A stretch of DNA of 58,293 nucleotides from a bacterium (GTDB lineage: Bacteria; Planctomycetota; Planctomycetia; Pirellulales; Pirellulaceae), in the NCBI GenBank assembly GCA_030430075.1, contig JAUIGN010000059.1, positions 1 to 58,293 of the forward strand. Direction: 5' to 3'. Under the pieces are notes generated by a model, which was not told the origin of the DNA, ran no database searches, and saw only the letters and a program-made list of their open reading frames with translations. Positions within the stretch are counted from its first letter, which is position 1. Each line of letters starts with the position of its first letter. Positions 1 to 15,945 of the stretch are shown one piece after another. A program made the position numbers and the translations under genes.

Positions 1-269
1 CTAACGATCACCAGAATGACCAAACCTCGGAGATCAGAACGCTCGCTGCGGGGAAGACAAATTTCAACGCGTTCCAACCTATTCGAATCAAACGACTTGC
101 GAACAGCGCAACCGGCTCACCCCGAGTTGGGCTTCCTTGTGATTTCTGAATCACGAGAATAGACTGAGGGCTGGGTCGCGTGGAGCCGATACGCGGCCAC
201 AGCCGACCCACCCTGCCACGCCAGGCATCACTCGGCCGCCGCACCAGAACCTCGGATGAGTTTTCACGA

Positions 270-1877
270 ATGAGCGAACTCCACCACGAGTGCGGCATCG
301 CCGCCGTCTATCATTTGCCCAACCGGCCTCTCAGCCCGTTGTGCCCCGGCCCGAGCAGCGAACATACATCCCGGTTGCTGCCGCGGATGATGCTGGACAT
401 TCAGAATCGGGGCCAGTTGGCTGCGGGAATTACAACCTACCATCCGGGTCGCAAGCAGTTGATCGACACCTGCAAGGATGTCGGTTCGGTGACCGAGGTA
501 TTTCGGCTGGCGCACAAGAACAAGTGTGAAAGCCTGATGCGCGAGTATGCCGGGATGGCAGGCGTCGGACATGTCCGCTACGCCACCTGCGGGGCCGACG
601 ACCGCAGCTTCGCCCAGCCATTTGAACGGCACCATCTCGAGAAACGCAAGTGGTTCAGTTTCGGCTTCAACGGGCAGTTAGCCAATTTTCAGGAGCTCCG
701 TGACCGGTTGCTCAGCCAGGGAGACCACCACCTGGCCCGTGAGTCCGACACCGAGATCATGATGCACGAGATCAGCCGCGAATTGTCCGGCGATCGCAGG
801 CCGAGCCTCGTCGAGCTGACGCGGAGAATTGCCGAACGATTCGATGGAGCGTTCAGCCTTGTCTTTCTGAACGCTCGCGGCGATATGCTGGTGGCCCGCG
901 ATGCGCTCGGCATCAAGCCCCTCTGCTACGCGTTCGACGGGAGCCTGTTCGCCGCCGCCAGCGAGAGTGTCGCGCTGCTCAATTTGGGCTTTGACAATGA
1001 CGACATCAAATCGCTCGAACCGGGACACGTGATCACGATCGTCGACGGCCAGTTTTCCAAAACGGCCTTCACCGAGTCCACGCGGACGGCGCACTGCTTT
1101 TTCGAATGGATTTACTTCGCCAACGTCGCCAGCACACTCGATGAGCGGAGTGTTTATCTCTCCCGGAATGCGCTGGGGGTCGAACTGGCCCACATGGAAT
1201 CCACGGCCGGAACCGTGCCGATTGACAGCGACACGATCGTGGTCCCGGTGCCGGACACCAGCAAAGCGGCCGCCGACGCCATGGCGTTTGAACTGGGGAT
1301 TCCCTCGCGTGAAGGATTGATCCGCAATCGCTACGCCGGCCGGACGTTCATCGAAAGCGGAGACCGCAGCAAGAAGGCCCAGACCAAGTACACGCCGCTC
1401 CGCGAGGTGCTCGAAGGGAAACGGGTCTTCCTGGTCGAGGATTCAATTGTTCGCTCGACAACCATGAAGGTTCTGCTGAACCGTTTGCGCGAAATTGGCG
1501 GTGCCAAGGAGATCCACGTCCGCGTCGCCTGCCCCCCGATTATCGCGCCCTGCTTTTACGGCATCGATATGTCGACCGTGACCGAACTGTTCGCACCGAA
1601 GTTCCTCGACGGGAAACCGCTCACCGAGGACGTGCAGGACGAAATGGCCAGGAAGCTGGAAGCCGACTCGCTGCGGTACCTGCCGGTCGAGGCGATCGCG
1701 CGGGCCATTGGATTTGATCGGTCGAGCCTCTGCCAGGCGTGCATTACCGGAGAATACCCGACACCGGCCGGTCAGCGCCTGTACGACATCGCGCTGAATG
1801 ACTCCCGTTCGAGCTCCGGTCAGCCGTCCAAACGTACTTATGAGAGCGAGGCCGTGCTGACGCTTGGCGAGAGCTGA
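270..1877 (+). CDS. purF: Amidophosphoribosyltransferase (PurF-type glutamine PRPP amidotransferase)
   Basis: Likely catalyses the first committed step of de novo purine synthesis, making 5-phosphoribosylamine from PRPP and glutamine in the cytosol. The N-terminal half is a class II glutamine amidotransferase: Cys8 in HECGIAAVYH would be the nucleophile after propeptide removal, followed by GHVRYATCG, a FNGQLANF segment and SDTEIMMHE. The C-terminal half is a phosphoribosyltransferase domain with VFLVEDSIVRSTT as the PRPP loop (usual form DDSIVRGTT), plus the PurF hallmarks GLIRNRYAGRTFI and PPIIAPCFYGIDM. I chose ATG 270 because the Cys must lie close to the N-terminus; a GTG at 180 would add 30 residues with no family likeness. 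Length 535 aa is slightly above the usual 470-510. It stands alone, with repeat A1 behind it. The PRPP loop has Glu and Ser where Asp and Gly are usual, so a divergent paralogue is possible. Confidence 0.85.
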   Translation: MSELHHECGIAAVYHLPNRPLSPLCPGPSSEHTSRLLPRMMLDIQNRGQLAAGITTYHPGRKQLIDTCKDVGSVTEVFRLAHKNKCESLMREYAGMAGVGHVRYATCGADDRSFAQPFERHHLEKRKWFSFGFNGQLANFQELRDRLLSQGDHHLARESDTEIMMHEISRELSGDRRPSLVELTRRIAERFDGAFSLVFLNARGDMLVARDALGIKPLCYAFDGSLFAAASESVALLNLGFDNDDIKSLEPGHVITIVDGQFSKTAFTESTRTAHCFFEWIYFANVASTLDERSVYLSRNALGVELAHMESTAGTVPIDSDTIVVPVPDTSKAAADAMAFELGIPSREGLIRNRYAGRTFIESGDRSKKAQTKYTPLREVLEGKRVFLVEDSIVRSTTMKVLLNRLREIGGAKEIHVRVACPPIIAPCFYGIDMSTVTELFAPKFLDGKPLTEDVQDEMARKLEADSLRYLPVEAIARAIGFDRSSLCQACITGEYPTPAGQRLYDIALNDSRSSSGQPSKRTYESEAVLTLGES

Positions 1878-1907
1878 GAGGGGGGGCTCCGTGGAGTCGT
1901 TCCGTAG

Positions 1908-1924
1908 GTCATGCTGTGCATCAC
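1908..1924. repeat. Short imperfect palindrome, copy 1
   Basis: GTCATGC-TGT-GCATCAC, an imperfect inverted repeat preceded by TTCCGTAG. The same sequence with perfect arms occurs at 6812-6828. Both copies lie 3' of a plus-strand gene and upstream of a family A repeat. Function unknown. Confidence 0.5.
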
Positions 1925-1991
1925 ATCATGCGGCCCAACATCGCGGTCTTGTCGGCAGGTTTCCCCAAACTGTTCCTGATGAACGCTGCCC

Positions 1992-2032
1992 GTTCATGTC
2001 TTGGAATCCAAGCCGTTCATGTCTTGGAATCC
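1992..2032. repeat. 18-bp direct duplication, 23-bp period
   Basis: The 18-mer GTTCATGTCTTGGAATCC occurs at 1992-2009 and again at 2015-2032. It lies in the non-coding stretch between the purF-like gene and the converging glycine-rich gene. No function is apparent; it looks like a recent slippage duplication. Confidence 0.7.
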
Positions 2033-2074
2033 TGGCAGTTGAACTGGGGCTCGTCGGGGGTGGGTGGGGGGATT

Positions 2075-2218
2075 GGGAGACCTTCGGTCGGCGGTTTCGG
2101 CGGGGTCGGAGACCCGCGCGGAGCACGGGGTAGAGACGTGCGCCGAGCACGGGGTAGAGACGTGCGCCGAGCATGTTGAAGCGACCTGCGCCGAGCACGG
2201 GGTAGCGACCTGCGCCAA
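2075..2218 (+). repeat. Dispersed repeat family A, copy 1 (A1)
   Basis: Begins with the family core GAGACCTTCGGTCGGCGG and continues through TTTCGGCGGGGTCGGAGACC, then about four tandem units of 22-26 bp ending in CGCCGAGCACGG or close variants. The core folds into two consecutive hairpins: GACC-TTC-GGTC, then a GGGTC-GGA-GACCC stem. It fills most of the convergent intergenic region after the purF-like gene. Copies A2 (6859), A3 (29947) and A4 (57935) share core and orientation. Confidence 0.85.
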
Positions 2219-2225
2219 ACTTGAA

Positions 2226-2249
2226 GCCCCGCGCCGTGCGGGCGGGGCT
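2226..2249. other. GC-rich hairpin
   Basis: Inverted repeat with arms GCCCCGC and GCGGGGC around a short G/C loop, directly after repeat A1. It has no T-run on the plus side, so it is not a standard intrinsic terminator. It could help end transcription of the converging genes. Confidence 0.45.
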
Positions 2250-2265
2250 CTTGGCATCCGCGCAT

Positions 2266-2293
2266 AAAAAAATCCCGCCACGCTGGGCGGGAT
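2266..2293 (-). terminator. Intrinsic terminator of the minus-strand glycine-rich gene
   Basis: Read on the minus strand: AATCCCGCC, a short loop, GGCGGGATT, then a run of seven Ts. It lies about 60 bp beyond the stop codon at 2355 and is a textbook rho-independent terminator. Confidence 0.85.
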
Positions 2294-2354
2294 TGTGGTT
2301 CTTGCGAAGCCGATGTTTTCGGTGTGCCGACGAAGCAGTCGGTTGTCCGTCGCG

Positions 2355-3230
2355 TCAGTTGGCATCCACGCGATTGGAGCCGGTCGACGCCGTCTCGGCT
2401 TCACCCGGGCTGGCTTGTTGGGGCGCGTCTTTGGCCCGTTGTGCCGCTTCGGCCGTGATCCGCATGGCGAGCGCCAGCTCGGCCGGCGTGAAGAAACGCT
2501 GGTTGCCGGTGAACCGGGACTCGACCCGATTCTTGGCCGCCAATTCTCGCCAGTTCAGGCCGTTGGCCAGATTCCAGGCGGCCGCTTGAGCAGCATTTTG
2601 GGGGACTTCGCCCCGGCCCAGCATCTTGACGACTTCGACCACTTTGGGGTCTTTAGCCAGCTTTTCGATCGGGACGATCGTGTACTTCATCCGCGGATTG
2701 GGATCGGGCTTGCCGTGTTCCAGGCAGACGCAGGGAACCTTGATCTTGCCCGTCTTTTCCGGCGCCACGTTGAAGAAACCGCCGCCGCCGCCACCCAGGC
2801 CGCCACCGCCGAATCCACCACCGCCGAGTCCACCACCGCCGCCGAGGCCGCCGCCGAGTCCCTGGCCGCCGCCCAGTCCGCCGCCGCCTAATCCACCGCC
2901 GCCCAGTCCGCCGCCACCGAGTCCGCCGCCTCCCAGTCCGCCACCGCCAAACTGGGCGAGCACCGGAACGCCGGCAACAGCTTCCGGCAACTTAATCGAC
3001 AACGGCTTGCCGGTCTTGTTCTTGATCATCAGATTCGCCACGGTGGCATCTTTGGGAATAAAATCCACTTCGATGTCACCGGACTTCATCGCCGAAAACA
3101 GCTCGACCTTTGTGCTGCCTTCCGGTGCGGCCGCCTCGCGTGAACGCTTCGCCGCGTTCGCGGAGACGGATGTCGCGGCAATCACCAGCGCCACACACGT
3201 AACGATTCTCAAACCGAATGCGCACTTCAT
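2355..3230 (-). CDS. Secreted glycine-rich (GGGGL-repeat) protein of unknown function
   Basis: A 291-aa protein with a Sec signal peptide (charged start, hydrophobic run to about residue 24, then Ala-rich SANA) and a mature region of roughly three parts. The first, about 60-115, reads like a small beta-rich domain. A central stretch of about 65 residues is almost only Gly with Leu every fifth position (GGGGL units). The Cys-containing C-terminal part (VPCVCLEHGKPDPNPRMKY) ends in a helical tail. ATG 3230 is chosen because AGGAGGAAG lies 6-7 bases upstream and the signal peptide starts there. The Gly tract suggests a flexible or fibrous extracytoplasmic linker. I recognise no enzyme family. 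The intrinsic terminator at 2266-2293 serves it, and it appears monocistronic. Confidence 0.8.
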   Translation of the reverse strand: MKCAFGLRIVTCVALVIAATSVSANAAKRSREAAAPEGSTKVELFSAMKSGDIEVDFIPKDATVANLMIKNKTGKPLSIKLPEAVAGVPVLAQFGGGGLGGGGLGGGGLGGGGLGGGGLGGGQGLGGGLGGGGGLGGGGFGGGGLGGGGGGFFNVAPEKTGKIKVPCVCLEHGKPDPNPRMKYTIVPIEKLAKDPKVVEVVKMLGRGEVPQNAAQAAAWNLANGLNWRELAAKNRVESRFTGNQRFFTPAELALAMRITAEAAQRAKDAPQQASPGEAETASTGSNRVDAN

Positions 3231-4148
3231 TAAAGTCTTCCTCCTGGCTGCCTTTATCACGGGTAGTCCCAGACGCGAAACCATGGATGGGTCGCGATGC
3301 ACCTGAGCGGAAAGCAGCATCCGACAGGTACCCCTTGCCTGCTAGGGAGTTACACCTCGACTCAAGCATAATCCGCCGAATTGTGACCGCCAAGTGATTT
3401 CTTTCCCGGTTTGCGGCTTTCACTGGGAAAATCATCGGCGGCACGGTCCCCCGGCGGGGCAGCGGCCGACACGGAGGGCCGGTTTTGCGGGTCAACCGCA
3501 TCGATCCGCTGAGCTGCAGGGTCGGCACGGCGTCCGGCAGGGAGAGGCGGCAAGCCGTCCCTGGCAGGTGGCGATCGACGTGTTGGAATATGGCGGCGCG
3601 CCTGCCAAGCGGTGGAGTCGAACGTGCCCAGCCGAGCCGCCCGGCGGCCACTGCCCGGCGGCCAAAACGGCCCGGCGGGACGCCCTTTACGACCGTCCTG
3701 TGACCAGCTTCGCCGCGTGCAGGCTGCGGCCAATTGTCGCATGCCGACCGGGTCTGATGAGCCGCGTCGAAGCGGACGACGTGCCTCTCTCATCCGGTTG
3801 ACACTTATCGCCCACAGTCATTACACTCGTTCGACGAACCCGGGCAAAAACCCCTGGTTTCGCCCGTCACGCCTGAATGTTTCTCACGGATTGACCACAC
3901 GCACCCGCCTCAGCATCGGTTGGCGGCCTCACCCGGAATCGGCTGGGCATGGAACGGCTTCTCTTACTTCGCTGGTCGCAGCCTTTCGCCCTTTCTTTGT
4001 CGCGCCTCGTAACCCTAGCCCGCGTTCGATCACCACGGCAATTGGCGTCCCCGCCGATTGCGGCGCGCAGCGGTTCAGTTCGTTCGCTCGATAGATCACC
4101 CCTCCCTGGAAATCCCGCAGTTCAAACGAGAGACGGAGAGTAAAGCAA
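3231..4148. other. Long intergenic region without a recognisable gene
   Basis: About 900 bp between the divergent glycine-rich gene and the pyrophosphatase. Frames here give Arg/Pro/Ala-rich peptides with no domain likeness or good ribosome sites, and I call none. The right end must hold the pyrophosphatase promoter and leader. I saw no repeat copy or riboswitch fold. Confidence 0.5.
3798..3826 (+). promoter_or_regulatory. Weak sigma-70-like promoter candidate for the pyrophosphatase gene
   Basis: A perfect -35 TTGACA at 3798-3803 is followed after 17 bp by TTACAC, a poor -10. It would give a leader of more than 300 nt. It is offered as a candidate on the strength of the -35 only. Confidence 0.2.
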
Positions 4149-6629
<2,481 letters not shown>

Positions 6630-6811
6630 AGCACCTCGCGATCTCGCGCCAGTGCCGTTCACTTGGATTCCGTTCGTGGTTGCCTTCCAGTGATGCTCGC
6701 CGGAAGACCGCGGATCCGTCTCTCCTGGACAAGCTGAGGGAGAGGGGAGCCAGTGTGGTCGCTGCTGCTGAAGGACGTCATTCCGCACTTGCGGATTCCG
6801 CACTTCCGTAG

Positions 6812-6828
6812 GTCATGCTTTGCATGAC
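6812..6828. repeat. Short perfect palindrome, copy 2
   Basis: GTCATGC-TTT-GCATGAC, perfect 7-bp arms, preceded by TTCCGTAG as at 1901-1907. It lies about 180 bp 3' of the pyrophosphatase stop and 30 bp before repeat A2. It may be a small dispersed palindromic element or a protein-binding site. Confidence 0.6.
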
Positions 6829-6858
6829 ATTCCGTACTGGATTTGAATTGAACGGTAT

Positions 6859-7016
6859 GGGAGACCTTCGGTCAGCCGTTTCGGCGGGGTCAGAGACCCG
6901 CGCCGAGCGGTTGGGTGGAGACCCGCGCCGAGCGGTTGAGTGGAGACCCGCGCCGAGCGGTTGAGTGGAGACCCGCGCCGAGCGGTTGAGTGGAGACCCG
7001 CGCCGAGCGGCCGGGC
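6859..7016 (+). repeat. Dispersed repeat family A, copy 2 (A2)
   Basis: Core as in A1 with slight changes (GGTCAGCCG for GGTCGGCGG), followed by five tandem units of exactly 25 bp built on GAGACCCGCGCCGAGCGG plus TTGAGTG. It ends 9 bp before the gltD stop codon, so it fills the convergent gap between the pyrophosphatase and gltD genes, in plus orientation. Confidence 0.9.
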
Positions 7017-7024
7017 CGACCTTG

Positions 7025-8560
7025 CTACGCGCCGGGGGCGGGCAGGTTGCTGCTTCCCATGAGGAATTCGTCGATCGAGCGGGCGGCGCCGCGGCCTTCG
7101 TTGATCGCCCAGACCACCAGGGATTGACCGCGGCGGCAATCGCCGGCGGCGAACACCTTCTCCACGCTGGTCGTGAACTTTCCGTGCTCTGCCTGGTAAT
7201 TGGTGCGGGCGTCGAGCTTCAGGTTCAGCATCTCCGAGACGGTCTGTTCGGGACCCAGGAAGCCCATCGACAGGAAGATGAGATCACACGGCCAGGTCTT
7301 CTCAGATCCCGGGACTTCGCTGAAGGGCGCCTTGTCGGTGGGCTTGGACCAATCGACGTTGACCGTCTTGATGCCCGCCAGGTTGCCCTTCCCGTCGTCC
7401 AGGTATTCCTTGGAGAGCACCGCGTAGGTTCGGGGATCTTCGCCGAACTTCTCTTGGGTTTCGGCATGCGAGTAGTCCAGCCGGAAGATCCTTGGCCACT
7501 GCGGCCAGGGATTGTTGACGGCACGATCGGCCGGGGGCTGGTCCAGGAGCTCGAAGTTGACGACGCTGGTGCAACCGTGGCGGAGTGAGGTTCCAATGCA
7601 ATCCGCGCCGGTATCGCCGCCGCCGATCACGATCACCCGCTTGTCCTTGGCGTCGATCGTCGTGCCGTCTTGAAGGTCGGAATCCAGGAGGCTCTTGGTA
7701 TTCCGGGTGAGGAACTCCATGGCAAAGTGGATTCCCTTCAGTTCGCGGCCGGGAATCGCCAAATCGCGGGGCCGCGTCGCTCCGGTGGCCAGCAGCAGGG
7801 CGTCATGTTTCTCGAGCAATTCGTTGGGGTCGATGAAGCGGAGCCGGCAACCTCGATCCTGCATGATCCGAGTCATGTGACCGGGCGGAAGATCTTCCTC
7901 GCGGCCGATGTGGGCGTTCGTAACGAACTCGATCCCTTCCGCCGCGAGCAGGTCGATCCTCCGCTGGACCACGTCCTTGTCCAGCTTCATGTTGGGAATG
8001 CCATACATCAGCAGGCCCCCGATCCGGTCGGCCCGTTCGTAGACGGTGACGGTATGACCGGCTTTGTTGAGCTGGTCGGCGGCGGCGAGCCCGGCGGGGC
8101 CTGAGCCGACGATCGCGACGGTCTTGCCGGTTCGCACCTCGGGCGGATTCGGCCTGACCCAGCCCTCGGCGAACCCCCGATCGATGATGGCATTCTCAAT
8201 GTTCTTGATCGTCACGGCCGGGTCGGTGATACCCAGCACACAGGCGCCTTCGCAGGGCGCGGGACAGGCCCGGCCGGTGAACTCGGGAAAGTTATTGGTC
8301 CGGTGCAGGCGGTCCAACGCGTCGCGCCACCGCCCGTGGTAGACGAGGTCGTTCCACTCGGGAATCAGGTTATCAATCGGACAGCCGCTGCCGGACTGGC
8401 AGAAGGGCACACCGCAGTCCATGCAGCGGGCGGCCTGCGTCCGCAGGTGATCCTCGTCCGGTTCCGTGAAAATCTCTTTGAAGTCGCCGATGCGGACGAG
8501 CGGTTCACGGTAGGGGACCGGTTGTCGAGGAAACTCTTTGAAGCCTGTTGGTTTTCCCAT
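7025..8560 (-). CDS. gltD: Glutamate synthase (NADPH) small subunit
   Basis: The FAD- and [4Fe-4S]-containing subunit that passes electrons from NADPH to GltB for glutamate formation from glutamine and 2-oxoglutarate. The N-terminal cluster region has Cys46, Cys49, Cys54 and Cys60, with a second Cys group at ACPAPCEGACVLG. These precede an FAD-binding VGSGPAGLAAAD motif and a second Rossmann motif VIGGGDTGADC for NADPH. The C-terminal FAD motif is FAAGDCRRGQSLVVWAI. Length 511 aa is close to the 470-500 aa norm, with extra residues in the region near 320-400. It lies downstream of gltB on the same strand, with a 195-bp spacer holding repeat C1. The two are very likely co-transcribed or at least co-regulated. 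Confidence 0.95.
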   Translation of the reverse strand: MGKPTGFKEFPRQPVPYREPLVRIGDFKEIFTEPDEDHLRTQAARCMDCGVPFCQSGSGCPIDNLIPEWNDLVYHGRWRDALDRLHRTNNFPEFTGRACPAPCEGACVLGITDPAVTIKNIENAIIDRGFAEGWVRPNPPEVRTGKTVAIVGSGPAGLAAADQLNKAGHTVTVYERADRIGGLLMYGIPNMKLDKDVVQRRIDLLAAEGIEFVTNAHIGREEDLPPGHMTRIMQDRGCRLRFIDPNELLEKHDALLLATGATRPRDLAIPGRELKGIHFAMEFLTRNTKSLLDSDLQDGTTIDAKDKRVIVIGGGDTGADCIGTSLRHGCTSVVNFELLDQPPADRAVNNPWPQWPRIFRLDYSHAETQEKFGEDPRTYAVLSKEYLDDGKGNLAGIKTVNVDWSKPTDKAPFSEVPGSEKTWPCDLIFLSMGFLGPEQTVSEMLNLKLDARTNYQAEHGKFTTSVEKVFAAGDCRRGQSLVVWAINEGRGAARSIDEFLMGSSNLPAPGA

Positions 8561-8586
8561 TTCTCAATTCACTATGTCGTATGGAG

Positions 8587-8693
8587 ACTGGATGGCTTGT
8601 ATCTGATTTTGCTTTACGAATGAGTCAAATTCGAGCGGCCGAGGGGGGGCGGCCCAACACGCCGCGAGCGTTAGCTCGCCATCGGTCCGAGGC
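8587..8693 (-). repeat. Dispersed repeat family C, copy 1 (C1)
   Basis: A 107-bp element whose reverse complement aligns along its whole length with 37886-37991. It contains a GCGAGC-GTTA-GCTCGC hairpin (8664-8679) and, near its left end as printed, a segment shared almost exactly with copy C2 (TGACTCATTCGTAAAGC on the minus strand). It ends 26 bp upstream of the gltD start, inside the gltB-gltD spacer, so it is probably transcribed. Confidence 0.85.
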
Positions 8694-8755
8694 TCAGCCG
8701 CGCTTGATCGTACGTCCGCGCCTCGGCAATGGCGATCGCCGGCACCGCAAGCGGT

Positions 8756-13336
<4,581 letters not shown>

Positions 13337-13402
13337 TTCTCTTTCTCACCTGTTGAAAACGTCAGGCAGGGCCTGATCGGAATCGGGGCCGCGAAGTCAG
13401 AA

Positions 13403-14386
13403 CTACTTCGCGCGCTGCCTGGCTACGTGTTTCGCCTCGGGCTCGGCCGAGCGTTCAAGCGGTTTCTGCCGTTCGCCCGGGGAAGGGGAGGGCGCGGCTG
13501 ATTCGTCGATGGCACCTCGCAACATCTGTTTGAAACGCTGCGCGGTCGTGCCCAGTTCGGCGCCCCGCCGATGGATGATCCCCAAGGGACGGACCAGGTC
13601 GACGTCCGACAAGCGGGCGGTGACCAGGCTGCCTGCCGCCACCTCGCGCGTCACCGTCGGCAAGGGCAGTAACGTGACGCCCGCATCGATCTCGACGGCC
13701 CGCTTCAAGGTCTCGATGTTGTCAAACTCCATGACCACATCGACCGTGACGTCACGCGCTGCCAAGGTCTTGTCAATCTCATGCCGGATCTGCAGGTTGC
13801 TGTCGAAGCCAACGAATGACTCGCCCGCCAGATCGTCCAGCGACACCTGGTGCCGCCCCGCCAGCGGATGTTCGGGCGAACAGACAAACACCATCGGCTC
13901 GTCGCGCCAGGTCAATGACTTGAGCGTTCGCGATGACCGCGGATAGCTGACCAGCCCCAAGTCGACGCGGTCGTTTTGTACCAGATCGTAGACCTTGTCA
14001 GGATGTTGGTATTGCAATCGCACGTCCGCCTTGGGGTACTTGCGGAGGAACTCCTGCACAAACTCGCTCATGTGGCTGAAGCCCACCGAGTAAATGGATG
14101 CTACGGCCACGCGGCCAGCGACCTGGTCGTGCAAAGAACGAACTGCTTCCTCCAACGCATCGTAGCGTTTGACGATCTGCCGGCACCCGTCATAGTACGC
14201 CTGGCCCTCCTGGGTTAAGACGAACGGACGCTTCGAACGATCCAGCAACCGAACGCCCAGATGGTCTTCCAGTTGATGGATCATATGACTTGCGCCTGAC
14301 TGGGTCATGCCGTTCGCATCGGCCGCCAGCGAGAACGAACGCCGACCGACGACATCGCAAAAAACTTTGAGTGTCTTTAAGTGCAT
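13403..14386 (-). CDS. LysR-family transcriptional regulator
   Basis: A DNA-binding regulator of 327 aa. The N-terminal winged helix-turn-helix occupies residues 1-60 (LKTLKVFCDVVGRRSFSLAA, then SGASHMIHQLEDHLGVRLLDR). The rest is a periplasmic-binding-protein-like effector domain to about residue 295, followed by a charged Pro/Glu/Arg-rich tail of about 30 residues that is not usual in the family. It lies directly upstream of gltB on the same strand with a 66-bp gap, so it may be co-transcribed with gltBD. Control of glutamate synthase is the simplest reading of its position, since LysR regulators of gltAB (GltC-type) are known. That assignment is inference, and its inducer cannot be seen. 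Confidence 0.9.
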   Translation of the reverse strand: MHLKTLKVFCDVVGRRSFSLAADANGMTQSGASHMIHQLEDHLGVRLLDRSKRPFVLTQEGQAYYDGCRQIVKRYDALEEAVRSLHDQVAGRVAVASIYSVGFSHMSEFVQEFLRKYPKADVRLQYQHPDKVYDLVQNDRVDLGLVSYPRSSRTLKSLTWRDEPMVFVCSPEHPLAGRHQVSLDDLAGESFVGFDSNLQIRHEIDKTLAARDVTVDVVMEFDNIETLKRAVEIDAGVTLLPLPTVTREVAAGSLVTARLSDVDLVRPLGIIHRRGAELGTTAQRFKQMLRGAIDESAAPSPSPGERQKPLERSAEPEAKHVARQRAK

Positions 14387-14668
14387 CGAAGGCCGATGTC
14401 TGATAAGCAGTAGAAATGCAGCGAGCTCGCAGGATTAGTAGCGAACATGCCAGCGTATTCACTGCGAGCGGTGCCGTCAACCGGTCCAGGGGGATCCCGG
14501 CCGCCACGATTTTGTCGACGGCGAGCCCCTGACGTGGGTAGGAAGGCGTCGCGGCCGTGCTCGTACCCGTGACGGGCCGGATCAGCAGTTGGATGGCATG
14601 GCACGGAGACAGCCAGCTGGACCGGAGACAGCCAGCCAACCCGATGCGAAGCGTGGACCGCGGGTCAG

Positions 14669-15772
14669 TCATCCGCTGCATGGCGGACCATCAGGCACTG
14701 CTTGCTCGACCGCAGCGGGGGCGAAATCTCCCAGGATCCGCCAGTCCAGCCACCAGCGGTCAGGGTCGATACCCGGGGCGCCGAAAAAACCCAGGTGCCC
14801 CCCGCACGACGTTACATGCAATTCGACCGCTGCCGACCGTTCGTATTGTTCGAATAGGTGGACCGGGACCAGCGGATCATTGGCGGCGGTGATCACCAAC
14901 GTGGGCAGGCGGACGGCTCGCATGAGCGGTGCGGCGCTGCACTGTTGATAGTAGTCACGTACGTCCCGGAAGCCGCTCAGCGGGGCCGTATATCGATCGT
15001 CGAAATCCGAGATTTTTCGCGGCAGGGGGTCGAGCGGGATGGCGGCGATGGCGGCGGAAGTCGCGCGCATTCGCCGCGCTTGGGCGACGAGCCGCCGGAC
15101 AAAGTTTCTTTCGTAGATGCGGTTGAATCCCCGCTCAATCCGCTCGCAGCAGGCAGCCAGATCGATGGGCGGGGCGACGGCGATGGCACGGTCGAGGCCG
15201 CCGGGCGGTGTATCCCCGAACTCGCCGAGCAATTTGAGCGCGATGTTGGCGCCCATCGAGTAGCCGACGACGGTCACCGGAGAAGCGGGGCAGATCCCAG
15301 CGATGGTCTCCAGGACGACGGCCACATCTTCACTCCGCCCGGCGTGACCCGGCCCGTCGGCCAGACCGGCACCCGCTCCGCAGCCACGCATATCGAGGCG
15401 AAACACGCGGACGCCGCGGGCGACCAGTTTGGCAGTGGCACGAACAAGGTACGGAGAGGCATGGCTGCCCGTGACGCCGTGGAGCATGAGGGCGACGCGC
15501 TGCGGCGACCGCCAGTTGCCGGGGCAGTCGTCGTGTAGAACGACCCGGTCGCCGTCATCCAGATCGACGATGTGCCGAACTGCCATGTCGGTCGTTGCGG
15601 CGGTCCCGGCGAGGGCGCCGAAGATGGTTTGCAGGTGCGAGCCACGCACCAGAGGATGAGGAACAAACGCTGGAAAGCGCTGGCTGCTGGCGGCGAAAGA
15701 CATGGTGGTCTTGGCAGTTCTCACGGACGGAATATAGTTCTCAAAGAGCGGCCGGGGATGCACCCGGCTCAT
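14669..15772 (-). CDS. Alpha/beta hydrolase, YheT-like
   Basis: A cytosolic serine hydrolase of the YheT/ABHD1-3 group. The family's N-terminal HLQT motif is present in LVRGSHLQTIFGAL. The nucleophile elbow is GYSMGAN (Ser), with the acid in AANDPLVP and the His in CGGHLGFFG, so the triad is complete. An oxyanion-loop LHGVTGSHASPY is also visible. Substrate is unknown; relatives act on lipid or ester substrates. ATG 15772 gives 367 aa; an ATG at 15703 (MSFAASSQRFP) would fit the family start better but has no clear ribosome site, while GGAAGGA lies about 18 bases before 15772. The next gene runs divergently, so promoters must lie in 15773-15945. Confidence 0.85.
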   Translation of the reverse strand: MSRVHPRPLFENYIPSVRTAKTTMSFAASSQRFPAFVPHPLVRGSHLQTIFGALAGTAATTDMAVRHIVDLDDGDRVVLHDDCPGNWRSPQRVALMLHGVTGSHASPYLVRATAKLVARGVRVFRLDMRGCGAGAGLADGPGHAGRSEDVAVVLETIAGICPASPVTVVGYSMGANIALKLLGEFGDTPPGGLDRAIAVAPPIDLAACCERIERGFNRIYERNFVRRLVAQARRMRATSAAIAAIPLDPLPRKISDFDDRYTAPLSGFRDVRDYYQQCSAAPLMRAVRLPTLVITAANDPLVPVHLFEQYERSAAVELHVTSCGGHLGFFGAPGIDPDRWWLDWRILGDFAPAAVEQAVPDGPPCSG

Positions 15773-15945
15773 TCATCAATCGTTCTTCCTTCCCGCATTA
15801 TTAGCGCCGCAGCGGGCGTTTCAACAGCCTGCGGCCTACCAGGCCGTTGCTGCCGGGTGCGGATGGTGAACGGGCCGTATCCCGATCATGCCGATTGGTG
15901 GCGACAAAGCTTGTCGACATCCTGTGAGCAGCCGAGCCTCCTCAA

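Noticed and set aside
3612..4094. A plus-strand frame of 160 codons before hppA
   Set aside because: Low-complexity Arg/Ser/Pro composition, no domain and no ribosome site; more likely the hppA leader.
14604..14640. Direct repeat of GGAGACAGCCAG downstream of the YheT-like gene
   Set aside because: Only two copies and no link to structure or to the dispersed families; likely chance or local slippage.
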